In this document: in pieces, positions 25,265-37,491 of the stretch
Position numbering within the stretch: position 1 is the stretch's first letter
Layout: the number at the start of each line of letters is the position of its first letter
Notes under the pieces: generated by a model
The model's database searches: none
Told to the model about the DNA's origin: nothing
Seen by the model: the letters and a program-made list of their open reading frames with translations, nothing else
Assembly (NCBI RefSeq): GCF_910592395.1
Contig: NC_088324.1
Location: forward strand, 12,180,953-12,240,952
Reading direction: 5' to 3'
Length of the DNA: 60,000 bases
Origin: Lineus longissimus
Taxonomy: Eukaryota; Nemertea; Pilidiophora; Heteronemertea; Lineidae
Program-made: the position numbers and the translations under genes

Positions 25265-25400
25265 TTCATCATCATTACTATCTGGTCGGCTCGTCTAACA
25301 TTTCGACCGCTGCCCGAGGCGGCAATTTTCGCCAATCATTCCCGCAATCAAATATGCTTTATCCGTCGGCGATGTACTTTTGCCCGTTCAGATGGGCAAG
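25265..25400. promoter_or_regulatory. CpG-dense patch
   Basis: About a dozen CpGs in 135 bases (cccgaggcggc, atccgtcggcgatg). Overlapping plus-strand frames are open, but none resembles a known protein or has convincing splice sites. Confidence 0.25.
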
Positions 25401-28400
25401 AAGTTGTATTATCTGGCTGTATTTTCTTAGAAGCTCATCTCCCTTGGGCTGGAAAAACTGTTTACATCTTGAAGTGATCTTACGTGGTGGTAAGTATTGC
25501 TTTGGTAGACTGGGATGTAGATACCTCCAAAAGGTGAGAGGCAAGCTTATGGTGTACAACTCTGTTGTGGATTCTGGCTGGGTTTGGAGAACGAAGTTGA
25601 TTCCAAATACCACGTATCAAACTACACCCGAGTGTCTTTGGCACGGAAACCCCTAAGACTGCACTACCGCCCCTACCCTCCACATATGGACATCCACGGC
25701 TACCAGAATCCTGTGGAAGCAAGAGAGTGAAGATTCTCTAAACATTCTCTCAGGCAGGAAGCAGAAGTTAGACTATCACTTCATCATGAACAAATTATAG
25801 GTTATTCACCCACGTTACATAGAAATCAAACAAAAGATATTTTAAATATTTCCACTCCATTTATCATGATAAGGATTCTCTTAACCAATATCACTAACTC
25901 AACAGGCCACTCATTACCAAAACAAAACGCTCGTCTCAGTAACCAAATGCTCGGTCCTACTCAAGTTATAATAGCTCAATGCCACAATTCAGATTTCCAC
26001 GACGCTGTGCACATGCTGTGATGAAAGAACTTGGTGCTCAGTATTATAATTGAAGAGATGAAGAAACCGTCTGCATTCAAATCCGCATATACTCGTCTTA
26101 CTCTCAGAAAAACCTTAAGAAACTGAGCGGGAATAAATATACAGTAGGGAGAAGCAATTACGACAGCTTTAGAAATGATGAGCTTCTATTTGACAACGTA
26201 ATACGGAGAACCTCAAGCAATAGGAAGTTTCACGCATCATCATGTTTATCAAATTGTTTCTCGGGTGTGACGATAACAAGAGAAAGGATAAGAAGCTTAG
26301 CTGTAGATGTATTCCTGATACATTTGTCTTACTTAATAGATTTCTAGTTTCCAATGCTACTTCACCAACAACTGATTCTAAGTCAATGTCCGAGCAAAAT
26401 AAATCTTACCGGAGGCCCTGACAACATGAGACACACGTTCCAATGACAACAGGTATTAGTTGCAATGACTTTGATTGAAGAACATCTCTAGTCAGAATGA
26501 GCTATCTCGACAAGCTTTTAGCTCAACACTTCGCCTCCGGCTAAGATGAAGAAAGACCTCAACTAGAAGTACATTTGCAATTTCTCTGTTCAGTGGATAT
26601 AATAATCTCGCAATGAGCCATGTGGAGGCATATTTATGTCATCTCCCTAGGGAGGAGCAGGAACTAGGTTTGGCATGATATTTGCCATTACTGTGTCTAC
26701 CCAGCTAGGTACAGCAAGTTACTTTTTAAAATGAGGCCCTAGCTGCATTCTATAACTTCTTATATGCTAAGTTATACATATAAGCAAACTGAAACACAAC
26801 CATACCAAGCTACAAGTTTACGCTAGAACAGGGACATATCTTCAGTAATCCCTATTTCACCACTTGTTCTATTAAATCTTTGCTTGACAGTTGATCCTGG
26901 ACTAATATCAAATTCAGAACACAATTTATGATCTCTGCCTCACTTTTCATCAACGGTTTCTGGTGAGATTCAGGATTAAAACGTCACCCCAAGCAGTCTC
27001 TCCTCAGGCGCGGATCAATTCCACCGCCTGCAGACAGGCTTAATACAAGTAATTACTCTGATAGAAATGACACTTTCAGGTCTTCCGATTCGATACTAAG
27101 TATTAGGTTAGTGAAGGAACTCGTAGAAAGGTGGAAAGTTGAAACAATGGAAGTTATAATGATATTGTTGTTAAATACCGTTGACGTCATCTCAAAAGCT
27201 TACAATAATGTCTATAACAAGATACTGACACGGTAAAATCTTATCAAGATGGTATCGAGACTTTAAAGTTAAGTTGAAATTGGCAACTTAAATGGAGGCT
27301 ATAAAGTCATTGTCGCTAGATAGAGTTGACACTGGAGCAATGAGCTTATCAATGTATATAACAAGATCAGGGTCCACAGTTACTGGATATAATGTGACAT
27401 CTTGTCCTCGTAATTTCTGAGATGGTATGTACAGAGTGAGATTTCGAGCTGTTTTATTACATTTTTCCGTTCATTCTAATGGTCAATCATGGACAACATC
27501 ACAACCATAGGCTGGGTTAAGATCAATTTAAAGCACAAGAGATGAAGACTTTTAAGTTCTAAGCATTTCACACCATAGTTACAAGGAAATAGTGTATAGT
27601 TAAAAGTATTCCCTGCCCTAAGATTTTCCAAAGTATCATTGGAGTAGACTGAGGTATCTCTCCCTTCAGGGTTCATCTTATATGGAAGTAATCTTGGGAA
27701 CATCAGTCTGATAAAAAAAGATTGATAGCTTCACGCCTCATTAATGCACTTCAAACCCATAACTTGTCGAAGAGTTTCGGGCAAAATCCGAAATCAATTT
27801 TCTCGAAATATGGCTGGGGACATTCTTCAGCCACTTGAAGAGCATGAGGGGCAGAGAGCAGATTCTTGCTAGCGGTGTTAATTCCTCTGGAAATTGCATA
27901 CCTTTGATCTAGGATAGAATAGCATGAATTTTTGACCACGCTTGCAGGCCTAAACATTCTTGGTATTTGTTTCTAGCTGATTATCTTCCATGGAAGAGTT
28001 TGGTGAAATGCTGGGCAATAGCAGACAGGTTTACAATACAACATCATCATTGGATCTAAACCAAGTCTCGTTTTATCACCAGCTTTACTACTTTGATCTT
28101 TACAGTGACCGTTACAGATTCAATCTCATTTTCAACTTGACCTAAAAACCCCCTAAAATAACCTCATTACACCTCCTACTCGTTGATGTGTCCTTATCAA
28201 GAGAAATCTCAGCCACCTACAAGTCCCCTCAACTCAACTCCACTTGCAGTTGCACCCATTGTGAAACACCAATCATCAAACTAGTTGATTACATTACTTC
28301 AAACTGATCCAAGCTGCTTCCGGAATAAGCTCGGAGCAAAATTAATAATCCAGAGATTATTCTCACTTCTATTGATCTGGCCCTACAAGCTCTAAGCTGC

Positions 28401-31229
28401 AGATATATTCAGTATTACACGCTGTCAGGTACGTGACTCAAAAACAATTTTTCGAAATTTCTGCGAGTCAACATCAGGGAATTCATCCATCAGTTGGTTT
28501 TCAAGCAAAGAACAGACTTCCACAAAAAATATGGCACAAAAATATCATTCTCAATTGTCTTGGGACACAGCTTTACTTTTTATCTTCATTGAGGCAGCCT
28601 TTCAATGTGATCCTTTGGTGGAACAACAGCATGCAATGCACCAGTGTTTTCTAACATCCATCTGCTTTTGTCCTATAACGTGTCACGCTAATATTTCACA
28701 TCAAAAGAGAAATGCCTTTGCCACAGCTCGAATGGAATCATAAAAGAATCTTTTTGGACCTACTTCTTTGTTGATGTTTCCTATGGTTTCAAGCAGCATC
28801 AACAACAAAGAGTATTGAGAAAACACTGACATTTGGGATTTCATTCCTGAGTGGTGAGGTCCCAGAGCAGACAACTTAGCACAGGCAATTGCTAAAACAA
28901 ATTACATATGTATAACTCCAATTATAAATGCATGCTTTTTTCAAGATGGCAAGATATTATTTCCTTTCTGTAAGAACTTTTTATAGTTTGAAAGTTCTGA
29001 TGCAAAAGTTTTGCAAACAAGTAACCAACGGTAGCAGACAATTAAGAAATTTCCTTTCCATGACCATGGTAAATCCATTCTCATCAAAACTGACTAAACA
29101 TGACAACACATCCATTAGACATCATTTTATCATTTACACAGCCTCGCTACATCATTCGAAAAACCAACCAGTTGACAGAAAAGGCAATTCCACTTTTTTT
29201 CAAATCCATCAGCTTAAAATTTTCACAAATTGCAGCAAACCCAGCTTACTTCTCAAAAATGTTCAATCGCTCTCAATTTGCCTGGAGATGTTTTGAATCA
29301 ATGAAAATGGCCGCCATGGCAACAAATAAATCGTCTTTTCATCTTCCTGTTGCATTGCTTGCTGTCAAATTAAGAAAAATTCCAACCGCTGGAGAGCAAA
29401 GTGTTGACTCGTTACAAGTCTATTTACAAGTCCCCAGAGCTCAATTTCCCATGTTCACAGACTTTATAGTCAAAGACGAGAAACTTTCTTATTGTTTTTG
29501 AAAGTTCACCAAGAAAAAACACAACTACTCTCTGGAGACAGATTGACAAAACCGTAGAAACTTTTTGCCTGAAGAAACTTCCCTTTCTTTTTCAATCTAT
29601 TTATCAACCACAATAGAAAATAAAAACGACTTACAGTAACAGACTTATTACAATCTGATGACTTCTTGTTTGAAGCTTCAAATTCTCCTCATTCACAGTG
29701 AGAAATTTCAGCAGAATCAAAGTAAATCTCGTCTTAAAATTCATCGTAATTACCCAAGAAAAAATTTCAACCAGCGTCGCTGCCTTGGCTAATAAAGGAA
29801 CGTTGGTGGTGAGTATTGTCGACCAAAACAAAAGTTCAACCTTATTTGAGTCCCTGAAAAGGTTGCTTTTAACAGGTCATTGTCGCAGGTGTCTCCTCAT
29901 ATTCAATACCGTAGGTTGTTTTATAATTATAGGCTATAATATTTTCTTATTCCTGAACAACCAAACAACAATCCAACAAGGAAAGTGGAAGATTATAATA
30001 AAAAGAAGTTCATGAAGACCAACCACCTTTGATCTGAGATTGGGACTGAAGCATAACTGCCCATGGAATATGAAACATCATTGGGTTTAGAAACACAAAA
30101 CGTGGGGGCAACTTTGTCAGTAGTATTTAGGTAATCCGACTCATCCCGAAGAACAAAGTCAGATAAAAGCTGCAACCGTGAAAAAAATAAAACATCATCT
30201 GAACCAATATGAAACTTATGTTGTCAATATGGCCATCCCTATTCTTTGATATTCTGTACTGCTGAAAGGCTTAGCCAACCCACAGCTTTGACGGTATTGT
30301 ACTACAAACTCTATGGGGTCCAAATATAACTGCATATCAAAGGTGATTGACATTTTGTGGCTTCTTATGCTTTTTGGTCAATAAAGCATGGAAACTGCAA
30401 GAGATTTCTTCTGGCTCTTACTCAATGCAAGCTTGACGGCGGATGGCAATCCAAAAAGGCTGTCCTGCAAAGGGTGTCTGCTAAGGATTATTCGACTCTA
30501 TTTTGATAATGGCTCCACCTCGACATCTTGACATCAGGGTTATAAGCTCAACATCAAAAGAAGTATTGACACACAAGGACTACAAGGGAAGTTTGCTCCA
30601 GCTTTTGGATTGGTTGATTTTGGTTAAGGAACTGGCCAATCAGGGCACTTGTGACACGAGATAACCAAACAAGCATATCTAATTTCACATCAAAATTTCA
30701 TTGCTCATATCTGATCTCAGATCTGCATAATTCTATCAATAACCCAATACCTGATCAAAGACGACATTGAAACCGATAAGCCAATATTCCTGGCTAGAAA
30801 TCACCAATGCCGCCTCCGAATTCAATAGTTTATTCAATGAACAATGAGATTTCAATAAGAACTTGATAATTTGATCTTGTTCTCCAATGAGCTCTTTATG
30901 ATGTAAATACATATATTTGTTCTCAATCTGAAGCGATGCGAGTCATTGTTTAACTTCAGATGAGAAGAAGAGCACGATAGTAACCTTAAACTGACCTGAC
31001 ACAGGATGAACACTACTTGCCTATACTGAGAATGAGATTGTGGACGTGGACTCAACAATCTTCAAGATCAAAACACCAACATATCCGAGAAAACTATGAT
31101 AGAAAAAAAAAGGTTATACCTTACTGATACTCCGGCTCAGGCTCTTTGCATAAAGGCCTTCCCTTTATTGGTAAATATCTTTCAGAATATTGAAGATAAT
31201 GTTCCATGGTTTTTAGTGGTTAACCTTTG

Positions 31230-31485
31230 AAATGTCATTTCTCACATAACATAGCAGGTGACAGCTAGAGATAGTGAAAGAAATGTGAATATCGATATCA
31301 TACCGAATTTGGGCGAGGTATAACATTACCAGGCCAAACCTAACATTCCAAAAAATATGTAATGTCATTTCTCACATAACAAGTATGATACCTTAGTGAC
31401 AGCTGCTTCGAGATGGTAAAACAGTGCAATATCGACTTCTTTCCATGGTAAGATAATGTGCCAAGCCTTTTTAATGCCAATGGGT
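31230..31485 (+). repeat. Tandem pair of a dispersed 130-bp repeat
   Basis: aatgtcatttctcacataac occurs at 31231 and 31361, exactly 130 bases apart. Each is followed by gtgacagct, ga.atggt and aatatcga. Weaker relatives with ctcacataac at 31873 and tcacatagaac at 32309 lie downstream. Confidence 0.75.
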
Positions 31486-31864
31486 TTCAAGTGAACTACT
31501 AGTCCTCAACAACAAATGGTTCATTCCAGCAAACTGATCTCTATACTGATACAAAGATACCATCAGTTTGAAGGAAAGAATTTGACCTCAATCTCAGTTG
31601 CAGGTGTTCTAATATCTAAAATGCATCAACAAGTGCTAAAAAGATAACTTTTTGAGTTTTAAGTAGTTCATAATAATCTTCCAACTCTTCTCCCGAACTC
31701 CAAAGCAAAAAGATTCGATCAAGCATCTCACATCCTTGACCATGGTTAAAAATATGATGATGTGTTTTGGGCATATCCTGGGGCGAAAAGAAAGCTGTCA
31801 CATCACATCATTACTGAAGACTTTTTTACCCATTAATATTTGATGGGCCATATGACTTGGACGT

Positions 31865-31950
31865 GGTCTTTTCTCACATAACAAGACTTACTTGATGATG
31901 CCAGACAGTGAAAAAATCTGAGACTGTGAGTACCTATCGATCAGGTATTT
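31865..31950 (+). repeat. Third copy of the ctcacataac repeat
   Basis: ttttctcacataacaagactta is followed by ccagacagtgaaaaaat and a tatcgat core in the same order as the pair at 31230. Confidence 0.5.
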
Positions 31951-32040
31951 TTTTCTTAGTTGGGGGAATCTATTGGTGAATCTCCAACTATTCATCAGAA
32001 AACCAACAAAAAGTATTCTATGCCGATGGGATTGCGACAC

Positions 32041-32222
32041 CTAACCTAACTGATCTTGTAAAGGCATTTCATCGAACCGACCTGGTAAAGATACCTCCCC
32101 TGACAAACTATGGCACGTCGTCTATTCTGACCAACATTGCCAAGGCACTTCACCTTCCCAACCTTGTCAAGGCATCTCATCCAACCAACCTTGCTGAGGC
32201 AACTCACCTGAGCAACCAAATG
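32041..32222 (+). repeat. Degenerate 27-bp minisatellite
   Basis: Units of the form aaccttgtcaaggcatctcatcc repeat about six times with substitutions (ctgatcttgtaaaggcattt, aacattgccaaggcacttca, aaccttgctgaggcaactca). The minus strand stays open by chance of unit length. Confidence 0.7.
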
Positions 32223-32665
32223 CCAAAGAAGGAACAACTCGGGTGTTTCTATTGGAATTTACCACCAGTCCTTATATCATTTGCCCCTGAAGTTCAGGGG
32301 TACTTTTTCACATAGAACTAACATTGTGACCAAATCATATTATGATTTTGAGATTCGGTACAAACACAATTGCTCTATCATTGATTTCATTTCCACAAAG
32401 ATTCTTTGGAAGAGGACACAGGATCAGAAAAACAGCAGATCTCGTCAACCAAATCAATGCATGGCTTGTCTTGAGATGTCCAATGTATCATCTCTGATGG
32501 AGTGATAGGATAATCTGACATTGTGGCGGCAATCTTGTCTCATTGCCTGGTCTTACTGCCCTGCTTGATTGATCGATGGCATTTTAAGTGTGCTGTAGCT
32601 TCCTCCTGAATAACATATTATTGGCATCTTGGGGAAGTAAACCTGGTCAATGCTTGGGTGGAAAA

Positions 32666-32820
32666 TTGACTCTTCCTTTAGTTGTTTAGGTGAGGTTTGC
32701 CTCCTTTGGTAGATTTAGTTGACTCTTCCAACTGTTTTTTAGTCGAGATTTGCCTCTTTCAGCTGTTTTAGTTGACCCTTCCAATTGTTGTTTGGCTGCG
32801 ATTTGCCTCTTTCAGCTTGA
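32666..32820 (+). repeat. 53-bp tandem repeat, three copies
   Basis: ttgactcttcc begins at 32666, 32719 and 32772 (last copy ttgacccttcc), each followed by a (t)gttt run, gag/gcgatttgcctc and ttt. Spacing is exactly 53 bases twice. Confidence 0.85.
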
Positions 32821-34194
32821 CTAACACCGTACAAGGGCAACAAGATGGATTACAAGTGCGAGGGAGTTGAACAACCATATTTAAATTTCCATCAATCACC
32901 CAGACATGATTCGCACTGCCATAAAGGTTAATCCACGACATATCATAAATTCCTGATAGAGGATGAAAGCCATTTCATGTTTAATGGCTCATGATTCCGT
33001 GGTCGTCTGGTTGCTCATTTGACGCACTTGATGGAACTTTTGATGTACCCGTTGTAGAAATGTCACATCCGTTGTTACAGATCATCTGATTCTGATTGCT
33101 GAAATGATTCAGAAGTCTGAGCCGATGTTGCATACATATAGCATCTCAAAGCTAAAAGTGGCTATCAAGTTTCTGCATCTCCTGCCTTACTTTGATAGCA
33201 GGATTGAGGTGACATGTTGGAGAGATGAATGCAACTACAATACAACTTTCAATGTTTCTTCATACAGAGAATAGTTCAGAGCCAGATTGGAAACTACCCA
33301 TTGTCAATGCTTTTAAATTTCTTTCAACCAACAAAATGGCTCAGTACCGATGCTCGGTTAGTATTTCACAATCTGAATATATCATCGACAACGCCTTGAA
33401 CATATCACTACATCATTGGCCCTTCTGCGACATCCTTGATGTCTAGAAAAAATCAAACCATAAAATCTTCGTTGAAGATTCCCCGAGTCCACAGTGATAA
33501 TCTACCGTTTGCGTGTAGCGCATTAGAGGAGGTTGTCGTGATGATTGATATGACGAGAAGTTGATGCCGCATTAGAACTTGTTGAAAGGTAATCTCCCTC
33601 ATGCATTTGCAACATGTGCAGAGGTGAGACTTGTAAGAAGGCGGATGTGTTTTGGACTAGATTCGATCATAATTTGAAAGTGGCCTTAGACCACCTACCA
33701 AATGAAGAACAAAGAGAAATACTCGCCAAAGGAAACCACCTTGACCACAAAGCTCTGTAGAGATAGCCGACTTGTTTTCAGAGCAGACAGACTGTCTTGC
33801 ATATGCATCAGTCTCATAAATTCAGTCTGAACACAGAGGAAGAATATAGCCAACTGACAAACTGAGCCTAAAGTGCAGATCATTTACACCCAATTGAACT
33901 TCATATCAACACGCATAGCCATTTATAGCTGGGTTACTGTCATTAGTCCCATCATGATAAACCATTTTTCTTCACACTTGCTGTAACTGGCTTCGAGGAT
34001 GCTTGGTGCGTTTGATGTTTATTATTCAACCACGACATGCGTGATGTGACCAGCACCCCTCTTCTCTCACAACCATCTTCCAAATAAAAGCTGACATCCA
34101 AGGTTTCAATATGCCACCAAAACTGAGATGATCCTGGGGACAGATAGCTAGACGATAACGGAGTGACATTCTCACATGCCCATCTTTTATTGGA

Positions 34195-34350
34195 TTTTTC
34201 TCCAAACCCTCAGGTGTTGAATTAATGAAGATCTTCACAGGTGATTTGAGACATTTTATCGGAGAGCTCTTTTCTCGGGAGTTATCGGGAAAGTTGAGAA
34301 TGTAAGTGTGGTATTTTGTTTTTCCTGAAGAAGACAGATAGATGAAAGGA
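34195..34350 (-). repeat. Low-copy repeat, copy 1
   Basis: This segment aligns with 34788-34940: gaattaatgaagatcttca versus gaattaacgaaggtcttca, then gagacattNtatcg, and later (a)gtaag.t..g.atttt. Minus-strand translations share a VKIFINSTPEG / MKTFVNSLPKG likeness, but both copies are short and lack coding context. Confidence 0.6.
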
Positions 34351-34787
34351 ATCAGTGTTTTTGAAAAAAATACCCGCAATTTCTCATTTGGGTGGCACTG
34401 TAATTTTCTTGAGTGTAAGACATTGAGTGACATTGTGTTCTTTTGATGAAGATCATAGAAGAAGATTTTGCTCTAGAAGCAGAGGAAGAAGATCCAAACT
34501 GGTCTTGGTTTTTTCATTTGAGGTTTGGAAACCACTGTGAGTGATTGCCCCGAGTGTTCAACATGTAATCTGATGTTGAAAAAAATGCTGGAGCCTCAAA
34601 CAAAAGCCATCATTCCTGGTCAGTATTTACCATTAATTGGCAAAAAGATGATGGACCTGCACAGAGAAAGGTTTGGCTGGAAAAAACTGGACAACAGCTA
34701 CTTGACAAACAACTTCGCATGATTGCATGTACTTCTTTCAAGAAGTAACCCAATAGAATAGAAGCAACATCTTCTTTAACATCTTTT

Positions 34788-34940
34788 GAAGCAACCCTTG
34801 GGCAATGAATTAACGAAGGTCTTCATATTGACTCGAGACATTCTATCGTGCCAAGAGCATTTTTTAAGACATCTTTCGAGAAATCCCAATAAGTAAGATA
34901 TCTTGTATTTCCCAGTGGAGATATTTGAAGAAAGGAATAT
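34788..34940 (-). repeat. Low-copy repeat, copy 2
   Basis: Partner of the copy at 34195, about 590 bases away. A weaker echo (catttgagacattttgtc) is present near 35190. Confidence 0.6.
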
Positions 34941-36417
34941 TTCTAACTTGCCGTATGGGAATTCGTTTGCATGATTGTTGGTCCAGTAAACCAAGGAAAA
35001 AAAGCTTCAGGGAGGTTACAAAAGCTATTTTCAATTGGTAATCATTGCTAAAAGAGGCTAATTAGAGAAGGGCTCTCCCAGGGATTGGAGTCGTGACAGG
35101 TAGATTTGTTGAGCAGCTAGACATTTAGTGAGGGTTGCAGCCAGTTAATTCAGCACCATATTCATCACTAAATACATGTATCTCATGTTCATTTGAGACA
35201 TTTTGTCATGCAATATCTTCCTCAACTTATCCTTGGATATAGTTATCCACCGATTCCCCGCGAAGGAAGGACTTTGGAGAAGCAACTTCAGACCAAGACT
35301 AGTAGCTTTCCCATTCTACTGGGAATAGATACAAACTTACCGACATGCAGATCTTCAAGTTACATTTCATGTTTGACCCCGTATTTTAGAGAGTAGAAAA
35401 TATAAAGCAAACCAGTGCACGTACTGCGGCCTCATTTTGGCCTTGAAAGGCAAAGCAGCTGTTGTTACAAATGAGCCGTTACGATGATTTTATGTCACTG
35501 TAAGGTTGCCAACACCACACACACAGTTTTCTACCAAAGGGTAACCGAAATCTGGACCAAGAGGGTGAAATGAACAAGCCAGCTAATTCCAACCTTAGAT
35601 GAGGTAAAATCACCCATACATTTAGAGGGCTAACAATACATTATATGGATAATTTGGGGAATTGATTCTGTCACGATATTATTTCCTTGGCTCACTGATC
35701 TGAGACTCCGATATTGTAAATGATGACACAAGATTAGACCCAGATTGGAAGAGTCATGGCAGTCATGTCGCAACAAATCACAAAGGATGGCGGTACTTTG
35801 TATCGAACTAACTACCCATTGGCCGTAAATTAATTATCTCTCCGCATCTGTGGTGGCCATCTTTGATCTCTCGTGGGGGCAATGCCATGACCCCAATTAT
35901 AGCGGGTGCCTAAGGTTTGAGGATTCTTTGAGTGGGTGTACGCGACTGAATTGTGCAAGTGGGAGAAGTTTACAAGTCATCCGTACGGGATAGGCTGACA
36001 GAAATCTAGTCTTGGGGCTGATGGAAAGTAGACAAGTTACTTGACCTAAACTAATGAATGTATTACTGTATTATAAACTTGGTACAAGAAAGAAAAGTTT
36101 GAGTCTTCTATAGTCACCCTTACTTACAAGGGAGACTTCTTTCAATGCGTCACCGAGTGAATGGTCTTGTCAATAGGTTTTGGCAGTCCTTAACTTTTCG
36201 GGACAACTTCTCCGTCTGCACTAATCACTTAATACAATCATCTTTCCTCAAAGAGTTAATCCTACATGTCACCCTAGACATCTTAAGTATCCCTAGACAT
36301 CTCTTGGTCACGTCTCAAGTTCTCTGGACAGCGCTTGCACATCTCTCAGGAGATTGCTTGATTGGACTTGGGTGATTAGAAAAAATCCAAGTGGCCGAAT
36401 ATTGCCTTCATTATGGC

Positions 36418-37045
36418 CTGATTATGCTTGACAATGCTTGACGGTGATAAACTGTACAATATATCGCTGCTTCTCAAGGTTTTTCCTTGTGATGTTTACG
36501 CTTTTCCTAATCCACCTGCTGTGTAACTGATGATAGTGGTATGAAGGGAGTGACCAAGTATGGATTTGGGGGAGGTTGAACCAGATCTTCATTAGAGTAA
36601 ATCTCCTGATTATACCTGACAATGCTTGCCAGCAATAAAGCTGTACAATTTATCACTTCTCCAATAGGTTTTTCTCGGGTCATGTTTTACTTTTTCTAAA
36701 TGCAGCTTTTCCTGGTGATGTTTCAGTTTTTTCCTAACACACCTGCTGTGTAACTGATGAGATAAGTAGTGGTAAGCAGGTCTGACCAAGGTTGCGATGG
36801 CTACAAGAGACTTAATGAGGAGGAATGAGACAGTTCCTACAATGCAAATTTGCCTGATTATGCCGGGCAATGCTTGATGGCGATTGAGCTGCACAATTTA
36901 TTACTTCTCCTCCAAGGTGTTTTTCTCATCAAGTTTCTAATTCGTTCTAATGCACCCGCTGTGGCAATGATGAAATTGTCGCATTAGCAACTCTGACCAG
37001 AGATGGGATGGGAACAACAGCCTCTGGGAGAGGCTGAACTATTCA
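36418..37045 (-). repeat. Three tandem copies of a 190-250-bp block
   Basis: Copies begin ctgattatgcttgacaatgc (36418), ctgattatacctgacaatgc (36606) and ctgattatgccgggcaatgc (36854). Each contains a (c)tgtacaattta, tttttctc, (a)cctgctgtgtaactgatga and tgaccaag order. Minus-strand translations of copies 1 and 2 are alike (QLHSRWIRK versus QLHSRCVRK). Copy 2 has an internal insertion of about 55 bases. This could be a decayed tandem array or an amplified element fragment. Confidence 0.8.
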
Positions 37046-37395
37046 CAAAGTTTAACACTCAGTTTTTCAGTCTCCAGTATGATGTGGTAAACATTTATAA
37101 AGAGGAACCTTCAGGTTATTTTCATGATAAAACATGAAATCAATTGACAACAGGTGACAAAACCAACACTTTAGATAAATTCAAGGAATATGAAGCCCAA
37201 AAGCAGTTATTGTCATTTTTCGCAATATCTACCAAAGTCGATCATGAGCCATTGCCAGAAATCTGGGCCAATCCCATCCTATATCTGGTAGAAGTGCAAA
37301 TTGTTTCAGCACATAGATGATTCATATATCATTACCAGATGAAATTATCTCAACTACAAGACTTGGGAGGATCAAGAGGTGTGACGGTAAGTTTC

Positions 37396-37491
37396 ATGGC
37401 CTCAACAAGTCGTGCATTGAAAAGGAAGACCTTTGAAGAAGAAGATGAAGAAGACAAAGAAGAAGAATCTGATGTACACGAAGATCAATGA
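37396..37491 (+). other. Short acidic open frame from a GAA-rich tract
   Basis: An ATG in fair context opens 31 codons, MASTSRALKRKTFEEEDEED then KEEESDVHEDQ and TGA. The composition resembles nuclear-protein acidic tails, but it also follows from a simple purine repeat. No acceptor or upstream exon was found. Confidence 0.2.

Noticed and set aside
32046-32237. 63-codon minus-strand frame with a repeated RCLDKVG motif
   Set aside because: It is the translation of a degenerate 27-bp minisatellite; nothing else suggests a protein.
34026-34433. 135-codon minus-strand frame
   Set aside because: It overlaps a low-copy repeat, and no splice sites or family match support coding.
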